From Bog-950 sp964615305 (GTDB taxonomy: Bacteria > Bacteroidota > Bacteroidia > Chitinophagales > LD1), in contig CAZTNA010000001.1 in assembly GCA_964615305.1 (NCBI GenBank), positions 62,001-126,000 on the forward strand: a DNA stretch of 64,000 nt, given 5' to 3'. The notes beneath the pieces were generated by a model, which was not told the origin of the DNA, made no database searches, and saw nothing but the letters and a program-made list of their open reading frames with translations. Shown piece after piece: positions 41,173-49,734 of this stretch. The number at the start of each line of letters is the position of its first letter. The first letter of the stretch is position 1. The translations under genes were made by a program, and so were the position numbers.

Positions 41173-43044
41173 GTGAATATAAAAACCAACGTGAAACAGA
41201 GCGGAATCTATCTCTTATTGGCTTGGTTGCTTTTTCTTGGCTCTTGTCAAAAGCATAACGTAAAATCTACCGGTAATTTTTCAGCACTCAATTACGATTC
41301 GGCAGCGCTTAAAGTCATTCTCGACACCATGCATGCAAAAGCATTAATTCCGGTGGATGAAGCCTGGTGTGATAGTGTACTGCGCCAGTTTAGCACAGAG
41401 GAAATGTTTAGACGATATCCTGATTTGGTTTTGGAGGCGTATAGATGGAGCTTTATTGCGTACGGGTATAGCAACAGGAATAATATTGATTCATTTAAGC
41501 AGCTAATGGCAAAACATCCTGTGGAAAGACTAATGCCATGGATAGTGTATATGGAAGCGCGGGTAGAAGTAAAACTGGCCAATCAAAACGTAAACGAAAC
41601 AGCTACTTTAAAATTTCTGGAAGCACTCGACCTCTTTCTAAAGCAAAACAATAAAGTAGGAGTAGCTATGTGTAGCAAATGGTTGGGATTCCTGTATATG
41701 CAATCAGGCCAGTACGAAAAATCTATAGCTTATAGTAAAAAGGCTTTAGTTCAGGCTGTTGATTATGAGGAGAAGAACATTTTGTATGACAACATTTACA
41801 GGTGTTACGACTACTTAGAACAATATGATTCGGCAGATTACTACATAGAAAATGATGTTTCTCCGTACAAACTGCCTTATGCAATTGATACCTGCAAATA
41901 CAACTACTATTTACGGGGCAAGATAAAAGAGGCGGATGAGTTCTTTACTAAAAACCTGACCGGTTTTCCGACATACAGTGATACAACTGCTGTACTCTAC
42001 GGAGTTAAAGTCTATTGCCACATATTGATTCACCAAAAACGGTTTAAAGAAGCTGAAAAGTATGTATCGCTGGGGCTTGCTTACATAGACAGTTCTGATA
42101 GCGAAGGCCTTTACAAGATAGCCAGGTTGATTTACGATTCACTTGGCAATTACCGGCTCGCTTATAAATATTTAGCCCTCGACCGCGCTTTAGAAAACCA
42201 GCAATTGGTTAACTCATCGCGTAACGATGTGGAGGCATGGTTAAAAAAATCAGAATATAAACTAAAAGAGCAGCAACTGAATTTCGAAAAAGAAATTGCT
42301 ACTCAGCAATTAATAGCACAGCGCAAACAGAACAACTACTTTATTGGCGCTTGTTTTTTATTACTGGTGGTTGCCGGTGTGGTGTTTTATAGTTACCGAA
42401 ATCAAAAGGTAGCCAAAGATCAGGCAAACAATTTGTTGCTCAACATTCTTCCTTTAGAGGTGGCTGATGAACTGAAAAGAAAAGGATACGCAGATGCCAG
42501 ACACTTTGATAATGTCACCGTTTTCTTTTCTGACTTTAAATCATTTACCACTATCAGCGAAAAACTCACCCCGCAGGAGTTAGTGAACGAGTTGAACGAA
42601 TGTTTCTCTGCTTTCGACAAAATAATTTCGAAATACGGAATAGAGAAGATAAAAACTTTAGGTGATGCTTACTTAGCGGTGAGCGGCTTGCCTCTTGCAA
42701 ACCCCAACCACGCAGAAGATGTAACAAAAGCAGCATTGGAGATTCAGCAGTTTATGGCAGATAGAAAAAAACAAAACGTAAACAGAGAAGGACTGTATGA
42801 TATCCGTGTAGGAGTTAATTCGGGAAGTGTAGTTGCCGGAATAGTAGGCGTAAAAAAATTCGCTTATGACATTTGGGGCGATACCGTAAACACAGCTGCG
42901 CGTATGGAGCAAAATGGCGAAGCGGGCAAGGTAAATATCAGCGAAGCCACATATGAATTAGTGAAAGACAAGTTCAACTGCGAATACCGCGGAGAAATTG
43001 AAGCAAAGAATAAAGGCAAATTGAAAATGTATTTTGTTTCATAA
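41173..43044 (+). CDS. Class III adenylate cyclase with lipoprotein signal, TPR sensor and transmembrane helix
   Basis: The start is GTG at 41173 (another GTG is at 41191). The 623-residue product has a lipoprotein-type signal (LLLAWLLFLGSC), a TPR-like helical periplasmic region (about 40-380), a membrane helix (about 391-411) and a cytosolic class III cyclase domain. Metal-binding Asp454 (FFSDFKSFT) and Asp498 (TLGDAYLAV) are present, as are transition-state Asn573 and Arg577 (DTVNTAARM). Lys494 (EKIKT) and Asp566 are the purine-specifying residues of adenylate cyclases. A second cyclase gene follows after 9 bases. Confidence 0.87.
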   Translation: MNIKTNVKQSGIYLLLAWLLFLGSCQKHNVKSTGNFSALNYDSAALKVILDTMHAKALIPVDEAWCDSVLRQFSTEEMFRRYPDLVLEAYRWSFIAYGYSNRNNIDSFKQLMAKHPVERLMPWIVYMEARVEVKLANQNVNETATLKFLEALDLFLKQNNKVGVAMCSKWLGFLYMQSGQYEKSIAYSKKALVQAVDYEEKNILYDNIYRCYDYLEQYDSADYYIENDVSPYKLPYAIDTCKYNYYLRGKIKEADEFFTKNLTGFPTYSDTTAVLYGVKVYCHILIHQKRFKEAEKYVSLGLAYIDSSDSEGLYKIARLIYDSLGNYRLAYKYLALDRALENQQLVNSSRNDVEAWLKKSEYKLKEQQLNFEKEIATQQLIAQRKQNNYFIGACFLLLVVAGVVFYSYRNQKVAKDQANNLLLNILPLEVADELKRKGYADARHFDNVTVFFSDFKSFTTISEKLTPQELVNELNECFSAFDKIISKYGIEKIKTLGDAYLAVSGLPLANPNHAEDVTKAALEIQQFMADRKKQNVNREGLYDIRVGVNSGSVVAGIVGVKKFAYDIWGDTVNTAARMEQNGEAGKVNISEATYELVKDKFNCEYRGEIEAKNKGKLKMYFVS

Positions 43045-43053
43045 ATTGACACC

Positions 43054-44283
43054 GTGAACCCTTTTACGAAATTTAAGTACTGGATAGCCGGAGAAACGCT
43101 TGCCAGTGCAAAAGATGAATTTGAACGTGCCAGCATCAACCTGTTGATGAACTATTGCATGGTGTTGTTGTTGCTTGCCACTCCTTTCATCCCTGTTTTG
43201 TATTTCAAAAAACTTTACTCCCAACTTATTATAAACGCATTGGCGATAGGGCTGATGCCTTTGTTATTCTACATCATAAAAGTTAAACAACAGGTAAGAA
43301 GTGCCGCAGTATTGTATGTGCTAATTCAGTTTGCAACGTCTGGAGCACATTTGTATTTATCCAGTTTTCAGCCAAGCGTCCAGTCGCTGCTGTGGTGTTT
43401 GCTGCATATCAATTTCTCGTTTTTTGTGCTGGGGAGAAAGTGGGGGTTTGCTATGGCAACGGTTACGATAAGCATGTTTGTGTTTGGTATCTTAAATGAG
43501 CTTTCGGGTTTAATTTATTTCAATTCTGGTTATAGTTGGGACCAACTGATGAGCGAACGTGATATTCCCAATGTGGTTATCCCGTTTTTTATGAACATAT
43601 ATATACTCAACGAGTTTGTTCGCACGCGCAGCAAAGCAGAAGTGGAGATTAGCGACAGTAAAAAGCGAAGCGAAGAACTATTGCTGAACATTCTCCCTGC
43701 TGAAACTGCTAAAGAATTGAAACAAAAAGGAAGTGCTGATGCCAAATATTACGATGAAGTAACGGTGCTCTTTGCCGACATCAAAAATTTCTCTGTTATT
43801 GCTTCTGAAACTTCACCGCAAATTTTGGTGAATGAACTGCACGAGTGCTTTAAAGCGTTCGATGAAATAATTTCGAAGTATTCCATCGAAAAAATAAAAA
43901 CGATAGGCGATGCTTATTTGTGCGCCAGTGGTATTCCGGTTAAAAACACCGGCCATGCTGTTCAGGTAGTTACCGCTGCAGTTGAAATGTTGGAAACAGT
44001 ACGTAAACGTAACACTGCGAAGGGCGATTTACATTTTGAGTTTCGTATAGGAATTCATACCGGGCCAATTGTTGCCGGTGTAGTAGGAATCAAAAAATTC
44101 GCTTACGACATTTGGGGCGATACCGTAAACACAGCCGCCCGTATTCAGCAAAACAGCGAAGCCGGCAAAATCAATATTTCTGAAACAACTTTCGAGTTGG
44201 TGAAAGATAAATTCAAAACAGAATATCGCGGAGAAATTGAAGCAAAGAATAAGGGTAAGTTGAAAATGTATTTTGTGGGGTAG
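43054..44283 (+). CDS. Class III adenylate cyclase with six-helix membrane domain
   Basis: The GTG at 43054 begins a 409-residue product. About six hydrophobic helices occupy residues 25-190, with no recognised ligand domain, followed by a short coiled linker (SDSKKRSEELLLNILP) and the catalytic domain. Metal Asp242 (LFADIKNFS) and Asp286 (TIGDAYLC), adenine-selecting Lys282 and Asp352, and catalytic Asn359/Arg363 are all seen. The last 90 residues are nearly identical to the upstream cyclase, including EYRGEIEAKNKGKLKMYFV, which suggests a tandem duplication followed by swap of the sensor part. Confidence 0.87.
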   Translation: MNPFTKFKYWIAGETLASAKDEFERASINLLMNYCMVLLLLATPFIPVLYFKKLYSQLIINALAIGLMPLLFYIIKVKQQVRSAAVLYVLIQFATSGAHLYLSSFQPSVQSLLWCLLHINFSFFVLGRKWGFAMATVTISMFVFGILNELSGLIYFNSGYSWDQLMSERDIPNVVIPFFMNIYILNEFVRTRSKAEVEISDSKKRSEELLLNILPAETAKELKQKGSADAKYYDEVTVLFADIKNFSVIASETSPQILVNELHECFKAFDEIISKYSIEKIKTIGDAYLCASGIPVKNTGHAVQVVTAAVEMLETVRKRNTAKGDLHFEFRIGIHTGPIVAGVVGIKKFAYDIWGDTVNTAARIQQNSEAGKINISETTFELVKDKFKTEYRGEIEAKNKGKLKMYFVG

Positions 44284-44336
44284 TAATTACTTCATGCACA
44301 TACTAAAAAAGTTCAGCAATGCCGAACATAGCTGAG

Positions 44337-44897
44337 CTATGACTTGCGAACAAATTTTGTCAATATCACAATTGTTTGTTCGTTTATTTTACCTTCTATT
44401 TGTTCGGTATTATCCGGTACTAACTTTATTCGTTTGACAACAGTTCCTTTAGGAGCCATAAAATTGGTTCCTTTTACATTAAGCACCTGCGCAAGCACTA
44501 CATTATCTCCGCTTTGTAACTCGTTGCCGTTAGCATCGCGGTGAACTTCCTTTTGCTGAAATGCGCTCAGTGCCCAGTCAATCACTTTTTCGTCTAATTC
44601 CACAGATTGCATAATGTCTTTTGCCCATTCCTCACTGTTGTGCTGATGAAGAATGCGATAAGTAAGCGCCTGCACGCTTGGTTCCGGATTGTAAATGCTT
44701 CCTGCCAAACATTGCCAGTGAGTATTGTCTTTTTCTTTGCTTAGTGTTTCTAAGCAAGTAGTGCAGATGGCTACTTCATTTTCAATAGAATCGTTGTTTT
44801 TGGGGCTAACCGCAAAAGCAGTTTCAGCTTCTTCACTTGAGCAAAGCTCACAAATGTTTTGGCAGCGTTCTTTCAAGCGCGGTGTTATCATTGACAT
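44337..44897 (-). CDS. PhnA-domain protein
   Basis: Start chosen at ATG 44897 (MSMITPRLKERCQ), giving 186 residues; a longer frame starts at 44984 but overlaps the P450 stop. An N-terminal zinc-ribbon-like part (CQNICELCSSEEAETAFAV ... ICTTCLETL) is followed by a PhnA-type C-terminal domain (DANGNELQSGDNVVLAQVLNVKGTNFMAPKGTVVKRIKLV). Despite the name, PhnA-domain proteins are not proven phosphonoacetate hydrolases in general. Function here is unknown. It follows the P450 gene on the same strand. Confidence 0.84.
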   Translation of the reverse strand: MSMITPRLKERCQNICELCSSEEAETAFAVSPKNNDSIENEVAICTTCLETLSKEKDNTHWQCLAGSIYNPEPSVQALTYRILHQHNSEEWAKDIMQSVELDEKVIDWALSAFQQKEVHRDANGNELQSGDNVVLAQVLNVKGTNFMAPKGTVVKRIKLVPDNTEQIEGKINEQTIVILTKFVRKS

Positions 44898-44977
44898 GTT
44901 TGGCGTTTCTGCAACAATAGAAATATTTTGAAGTTCAACAGTGCGACAAAACTTTTTCGAGTGTGTGTATGATAATA

Positions 44978-46315
44978 TCAGCACAATACTTTTTTCAACC
45001 GCACCATTAACCCGTTGCCGGGTTTTAAAGTTATATACGGAATGGGCTCTAATTCTTTGCTCACCAATTCCATATCAACACGTGCCGAAAGCATAGAATT
45101 TATTATTTGCATTTCAAGCATGGCAAAATTGTTTCCAATACAAATACGTGGGCCCGCTCCGAAAGGCATAAATACAAAACGGTTGTCGCCCTTCAAGTCA
45201 AAATTCATAAACCGCTCCGGAATAAATGCAGAGGGGTTTTGCCAATACGCAGGGTGATGATGCAGCCCGGCAATATTGATAACGATAGAACTCTGCTTTT
45301 TGAGCTTGTAACCTGTCACTTCTTCATCGGTAAGTATTTTTCTGCCAATAGCCGGCACAGGCGGATAAATGCGCATGGCTTCGTTCATTACGCACCAACC
45401 GTATTTCATCTGTGCTACATCTGCAAAAACCGGATTGGTTTCCGCAAATTGATTAGACTCTTCAAACAGCTTTCTTTCACACTCTGAATTCTTCTTAAGT
45501 AAGTACCATGTCCACGAAACTGCATTAACGGTAGTTTCGTGTCCCGCAACAAAAACTGTCATTACCTCATCGCGGATTTGTTCATCGGTCATTGAGTTTC
45601 CGTCATCATACCGCGCATCCAAAAGTATCTGTAACAAATCGTGAGGTGGATTGATTTGCTGCCTGCGTTTTCGCATAATGCCGTAAATCATTTCGTTCAT
45701 TTCGGCAATGTACTTTCTGCCTTTTACATAAGGAGGCCACGGAAACTTCCATGGAATATGCCAAGGGTTGGTTGCCATATTTGCAGCCTGCTCATTCATA
45801 AAATTCAGGTTGCGCCACACCATTTGAATTTGCTCGTCAGTTACATCAGATGTAAAAAGTGTTTTGCACACAATGTCCATTGTAAGCCACGCCATGTCAT
45901 GTGTAAAGTTGATGGTGCTGCCTTCTTTCTTTTTCCATTCGCGCAAAAGTTGCTCAACACTTTTCACCGCTATGTTGCACATGTTGGCCAAACTTTCCCG
46001 ATGAAAAGGCGGTTGCAAAAGTTTGCGTTGCTTTCTCCAGTCATCAGTGTTGGGGTTGGTAATAAGCCCGTTGCCAAGCAGCAGGGCTAATACTTTGTAG
46101 CCATCATCTTTGTAAAATTTCAACAGGCCGCGCTGCAAAACTTCCTGAACCATTTCAGGGTTATGAATAATGTATGCTTTACGCCCCGGAACGCTTACAC
46201 GAAATATATCACGATGATTGAGTGGTGCTTTTGCAAGCGTACCAAAGCGATCTTTGTACCCTTTGATTGCTTGCAAAAGTCCTACAGTTTTTATTTCTTT
46301 TTCAGTCGTGCTCAT
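44978..46315 (-). CDS. Cytochrome P450
   Basis: The 445-residue soluble P450 has all canonical motifs: the I-helix oxygen-activating AGHETTVNAVSW, the K-helix ExxR in NEAMRIYPPVPAIGRK and the heme-binding FMPFGAGPRICIGNNFA with Cys392 as thiolate ligand. The sequence near the N-terminus (LLGNGLITNPNTDDWRKQRKLLQPPFH) is typical of fatty-acid-hydroxylase-like bacterial P450s of the CYP102/CYP4-like group. No reductase domain is fused and no ferredoxin gene is adjacent. Substrate is not assigned. Confidence 0.92.
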   Translation of the reverse strand: MSTTEKEIKTVGLLQAIKGYKDRFGTLAKAPLNHRDIFRVSVPGRKAYIIHNPEMVQEVLQRGLLKFYKDDGYKVLALLLGNGLITNPNTDDWRKQRKLLQPPFHRESLANMCNIAVKSVEQLLREWKKKEGSTINFTHDMAWLTMDIVCKTLFTSDVTDEQIQMVWRNLNFMNEQAANMATNPWHIPWKFPWPPYVKGRKYIAEMNEMIYGIMRKRRQQINPPHDLLQILLDARYDDGNSMTDEQIRDEVMTVFVAGHETTVNAVSWTWYLLKKNSECERKLFEESNQFAETNPVFADVAQMKYGWCVMNEAMRIYPPVPAIGRKILTDEEVTGYKLKKQSSIVINIAGLHHHPAYWQNPSAFIPERFMNFDLKGDNRFVFMPFGAGPRICIGNNFAMLEMQIINSMLSARVDMELVSKELEPIPYITLKPGNGLMVRLKKVLC

Positions 46316-46498
46316 AAAATTTCAGAATCAAATGGATGAGAATATGTTTCTATGGCAACAGTACAAAACAATTTTTACAGATACGGATTTAACCCAAACA
46401 AAACAGAGTGTAAACTAATATCTGTTTGGAGAAGATTTTTAAACTAAAAGCGTATTTTGTGAACGGAAAAATTGCGTTAACGCTTATCCTGTCAACTC

Positions 46499-47332
46499 AT
46501 GAAATGTTTTTTGTCAGTATTTTTTCTTTTCACGGTGCCATATTTACAGGCACAACAGGCCGGAGCAACAACTGTAAAGTATGCTTCTATTGATACTTCG
46601 AAGTTTGTTTTGGTACAAGGAGGAACTTTTAGAATGGGTAATGGCGCAGCCGTAGAACCACATGAAGCACCCGCGCACGATGTGACCCTTCACAGCTTTT
46701 ACGCTGGTAAAACAGAAGTTACTTTTAACGAATACGATAAATTCACCAAAGCCACACAACGCGACACTGTATCGTCACGCGGATTTGGGCGCGGGAAACA
46801 TCCCGTAATTTCGGTAAGTTGGCTAGATGCTATTGCTTATTGTAACTGGCTTAGCTACAAAGAGAACCTTTCGTTTTGTTATTCATTAGACAGTACAGGC
46901 ATTCATTCTCTCGACACAGCAAAAGGTTACCGGCTGCTTACCGAAGCGGAGTGGGAATACGCTGCACGGGGTGGATGTGAGAGCAAGGGCACGAGTTATT
47001 CCGGTTCTGAAAAACCGAACGAAACAACTTGGTTCGACATTAACTCAAACGGCACAACTCATATTGTAGCAAGTAAAGCAAAAAACGAGCTTGGTTTGTT
47101 TGATATGAACGGCAACGTTTGGGAGTGGGTTTGGGATTGGTATGACAGTGGATACTATGCCACTTCGCCTACGCTCAACCCTACAGGCCCAGATAGTGGC
47201 AATTACAGAGTAATGCGTGGTGGAGCATTTTATAACCACAGTTCTTACTGCACTGTTTACACTCGTCAAAACAGCTATCCTAACTTTATGCAAAACAGTG
47301 TAGGCTTTCGCATTGCGAGAAACGCTTTTTAG
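46499..47332 (+). CDS. Secreted SUMF1/formylglycine-generating-enzyme-like protein
   Basis: This 277-residue protein has a signal peptide (FLSVFFLFTVPYLQAQQ) and the SUMF1 fold: VQGGTFRMGNG, PVISVSWLDAIAYCNWLS, YRLLTEAEWEYAARGG, GLFDMNGNVWEWVWDWY and RVMRGGAFYNH...VGFRIARN. True formylglycine enzymes use two active-site Cys or a copper site late in the domain; only one Cys (SSYCTVYTR) is seen in that region, and no sulfatase gene is nearby. A non-catalytic or other role (as in gliding proteins GldJ/GldK or lectin-type relatives) is possible. Confidence 0.85.
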   Translation: MKCFLSVFFLFTVPYLQAQQAGATTVKYASIDTSKFVLVQGGTFRMGNGAAVEPHEAPAHDVTLHSFYAGKTEVTFNEYDKFTKATQRDTVSSRGFGRGKHPVISVSWLDAIAYCNWLSYKENLSFCYSLDSTGIHSLDTAKGYRLLTEAEWEYAARGGCESKGTSYSGSEKPNETTWFDINSNGTTHIVASKAKNELGLFDMNGNVWEWVWDWYDSGYYATSPTLNPTGPDSGNYRVMRGGAFYNHSSYCTVYTRQNSYPNFMQNSVGFRIARNAF

Positions 47333-47371
47333 CGGCCGGGTCATATAAATTCTTTCTTTCAGTTTTTAAAT

Positions 47372-47379
47372 TACATTTG
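47372..47379 (+). promoter_or_regulatory. Promoter -7 element (TAnnTTTG type) of the RRM gene
   Basis: TACATTTG matches the Bacteroidota -7 consensus. No TTG element is visible at the right distance upstream, so this is a partial match. It would give a leader of about 105 bases before 47492, in which T-rich tracts dominate. Confidence 0.4.
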
Positions 47380-47491
47380 GCTCGCTTTTAAAACGCAGTT
47401 TTATTTTTCGGAGCTTCCAACCAAGGAACAAAGCCCGTTTTTTTGGCATATTTTTTAACCGTTTTTTTTAACTTATTTATTTTTTAAAGCA

Positions 47492-47740
47492 ATGAACATT
47501 TACGTAGCAAACATCAGTTTTCGCGCTTCTGGCGACCAATTGAAAGATCTTTTCCAACAATTCGGAGAAGTGTCTTCAGTAAAAATCATCACTGACCGCG
47601 ACACAGGCCGCAGTCGTGGATTTGGTTTTGTAGAAATGCCAAACGATGACCAAGGCAGGCAAGCAATAGCACAGTTAAACGGTGCTGACTTTGCCGATAG
47701 AAAGCTGGTGGTAAACGAAGCCCGCCCAAACAACAAGTAG
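47492..47740 (+). CDS. Small RRM-type RNA-binding protein
   Basis: This 82-residue protein is a single RNA recognition motif: RNP2 IYVANI at the N-terminus and RNP1 RGFGFVEM near 47-54, with the aromatic residues needed for RNA stacking. Such small glycine-poor RRM proteins are common in Bacteroidota and cyanobacteria and may act as RNA chaperones. A long T-rich leader and a strong terminator at 47769-47801 flank it, so it is a single-gene unit. Confidence 0.93.
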   Translation: MNIYVANISFRASGDQLKDLFQQFGEVSSVKIITDRDTGRSRGFGFVEMPNDDQGRQAIAQLNGADFADRKLVVNEARPNNK

Positions 47741-47768
47741 TAGATTAATAAACTGATTTACATACCTC

Positions 47769-47801
47769 AAAAAGCCGCTCAAGAAATTGCAGCGGCTTTT
47801 T
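47769..47801 (+). terminator. Intrinsic terminator after the RRM gene
   Basis: Bases 47769-47779 and 47791-47801 form a perfect 11-bp stem with an 11-base loop, and a T-run completes the right arm. It lies 29 bases after the RRM stop. Confidence 0.9.
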
Positions 47802-47837
47802 AATTTGTATCAATTTATATCTGCGTAGCAGCAAACA

Positions 47838-47867
47838 AAAAACCCTCCGCAACTGCGAAGGGTTTTT
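47838..47867 (-). terminator. Intrinsic terminator of tRNA-Gln
   Basis: A 9-bp stem (47838-47846 with 47859-47867) plus three inner pairs and a small loop lies directly after the encoded CCA end of the minus-strand tRNA. The minus-strand right flank is T rich. Confidence 0.8.
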
Positions 47868-47868
47868 G

Positions 47869-47942
47869 TGGTTGGCCCAGCTGGATTCGAACCAACATAC
47901 ACAGAACCAAAATCTGTAGTCCTGCCATTAGACGATGGGCCA
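47869..47942 (-). tRNA. tRNA-Gln (anticodon TTG)
   Basis: Reading the minus strand, the acceptor stem TGGCCCA/TGGGCCA has seven pairs, the anticodon arm is ACAGA-TTTTGGT-TCTGT with anticodon TTG, and the T arm is GTTGG-TTCGAAT-CCAGC. The discriminator base is A (47872) and CCA is encoded at 47871-47869. A terminator hairpin follows at once. Confidence 0.96.
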
Positions 47943-48024
47943 GCGTTTTTTCAAACGTCCCGCAAAAATCGGGAGCGCAAATGTAATTATCCCCAAAACT
48001 TATGCAAACCCTAAAACAGTAAAC

Positions 48025-49020
48025 CTACTTTATATCCTCTTTACCGGTTTCGGGGTGGTAGTGCCCGTACTGTTTTGCCTTTTTCTCTTTCCATGAGTTT
48101 TCTTCCGCTTCCAGTTCAGCTTTTTCTTCAGGTGTAAGAGGTTTGTCTTCTAACTTTCGTAAATCAGGCGATCCGGCATTTACCCAACAGGTAAACCAAA
48201 AATCTGCTACCATTTTTATAGAACTCCGCATTCTTCGCTCTACCATTCCATCCATCATTTTGCTGTAAGCAGATGTGTATTCTTCCGAAAACGCACGAAC
48301 GTTGGTCATGCCCCTTGCCTCAATGGCGTACTTTCTGTCACTGGGAAAATCAACACTCAGTTTTTTTTCGAAACCAAAAACACTATCAAGTGCCTTATGG
48401 CTTTCTAGAATGGTTGCCCAAATTCTGACTGAAGGCTTGGATACAAATTCGGCTTTGCCAATAAAATAGTCGTAGTCTTCTGCAAACAACTCCGGTATGC
48501 GTGACTCCCAAAAACCATGAATGCCAACCTGATTTGTCATTTGCCCATTGTAGTTTTCGGTAGTATGTAACGGCACATTACTATCGGCAATGTAATGCCC
48601 CAGATCTGCAGACAAGCGAAGAATTTTGTTTTTGTCTTTTGCTTTAAAGGCATCAGTTAACCGATACATCATTAGTTGAATATGCCAGGGTACGGTACCG
48701 TATGCCTTTAACGTATCCTCAGAATATTTTTCAACGGCATCATTCCAGCGGTGAGGCATTTCGTTGCAGGGTAAACTGCAGTAATGATCAAGATCAATGT
48801 AATGTCGGGGCGCCTCATCTGCTACGGCATATCTGCGTTTGTCAGGATCCACCGCATGTTCTGTCAAAAAATCAATGTTCTCTTTGTACAGCCCGGTCAT
48901 TTGCTCAGGCAAAAGAAATACAGCTACCCGGTTAATTCGCTGATGAGCCCAAAAGCCCCATGCCTGCGCTGAAGTGTAACAAAAGGCAAGAAGTGATATT
49001 AAAACAAAACTCCTGATCAT
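48025..49020 (-). CDS. Secreted zinc-dependent S1/P1 nuclease or phospholipase C-like protein
   Basis: This 331-residue product has a signal peptide (MIRSFVLISLLAFCYTSAQA) and Trp-His zinc ligands of the S1/P1-PLC fold: AWGFWAHQRINRVAVF right after cleavage, HYIDLDHY, LGHYIADSNVPLHTTENYNGQ and GIHGFWESRIPEL. Such enzymes cleave nucleic acids or phospholipids outside the cytoplasm. The C-terminus is charged (KKAKQYGHYHPETGKEDIK). It overlaps the DUF502 gene by 4 bases (ATGA), so translation is probably coupled. Confidence 0.85.
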   Translation of the reverse strand: MIRSFVLISLLAFCYTSAQAWGFWAHQRINRVAVFLLPEQMTGLYKENIDFLTEHAVDPDKRRYAVADEAPRHYIDLDHYCSLPCNEMPHRWNDAVEKYSEDTLKAYGTVPWHIQLMMYRLTDAFKAKDKNKILRLSADLGHYIADSNVPLHTTENYNGQMTNQVGIHGFWESRIPELFAEDYDYFIGKAEFVSKPSVRIWATILESHKALDSVFGFEKKLSVDFPSDRKYAIEARGMTNVRAFSEEYTSAYSKMMDGMVERRMRSSIKMVADFWFTCWVNAGSPDLRKLEDKPLTPEEKAELEAEENSWKEKKAKQYGHYHPETGKEDIK

Positions 49021-49661
49021 TTATTCTGAGTTTTTATCTCCGATAAGGTATGTTCCTCTTCAATCTCAGTAACTCCTCCAGTCATCGCAAACTTCATTAC
49101 ATCGCCAGCACTTACATCAACTAGTATATGAACTTGATCGCGATTTACTAAGTAAAGAGTACCTGAAAGGTTGTAACTCCAGGGAGTGTAAACAGCTACT
49201 TTGTCTGTAATGCTCATTTCGCTCAAATCGTTTTGTGTAATAAACCCGAGCCGAAACACGCCAGAATCTTTACCAATTTCGAACATTACGGGTTTGTCAA
49301 ATTTTTTCTTCTTGCTAATAAATGCTCCAAAAAAATCTTTCATTGAAGAATAAATATCCTTAGCAATCGGAACTCGTTGCATTAGTTCATCAAACACATG
49401 CAAAAGCGGTTGTGCTATAACCAGAGACCCAACAAAGCCAATGAAGGCTATAATGAAAAACATGGCTACTATACCCACTCCAGGGTAGTAGAAATGAAAG
49501 AGTGCACGAAAAACTTTTTCTATAGTACCATCAATAGCATTAAAAATGTAGAAGATAGCGTATATAGTTACAGATACGGGTGCCAGTAATAACAGACCCT
49601 GTAAGAAATATGAAACAATTTTTCCCAGTCCGGACTTTAGCCACAGGCGCGTGCTGCTCAT
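49017..49661 (-). CDS. DUF502 family membrane protein
   Basis: This 214-residue inner-membrane protein has two N-terminal helices (FLQGLLLLAPVSVTIYAIFYIF and VGIVAMFFIIAFIGFVGSLVI) and then a soluble DUF502 domain (QRVPIAKDIYSSMKDFFGAF ... SGVFRLGFITQND ... VAVYTPWSYNLSGTLYLVNRDQVHIL). Function is unknown in bacteria. Its last four bases overlap the nuclease-like gene start. The divergent outer-membrane gene starts 73 bases upstream. Confidence 0.87.
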   Translation of the reverse strand: MSSTRLWLKSGLGKIVSYFLQGLLLLAPVSVTIYAIFYIFNAIDGTIEKVFRALFHFYYPGVGIVAMFFIIAFIGFVGSLVIAQPLLHVFDELMQRVPIAKDIYSSMKDFFGAFISKKKKFDKPVMFEIGKDSGVFRLGFITQNDLSEMSITDKVAVYTPWSYNLSGTLYLVNRDQVHILVDVSAGDVMKFAMTGGVTEIEEEHTLSEIKTQNK

Positions 49662-49734
49662 AAAGAGGTTTTATAAGGCGAATATAAGAGTATGTGTTAC
49701 TTCTGTTTTTACAGTTGAATTCTATTTTTGGTTT

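Noticed and set aside
44327..44341. 7-bp inverted repeat with one-base centre between cyclase and PhnA genes
   Set aside because: The loop is too short for a terminator and the arms fall on the PhnA stop; likely chance. It might be a protein site but nothing supports that.
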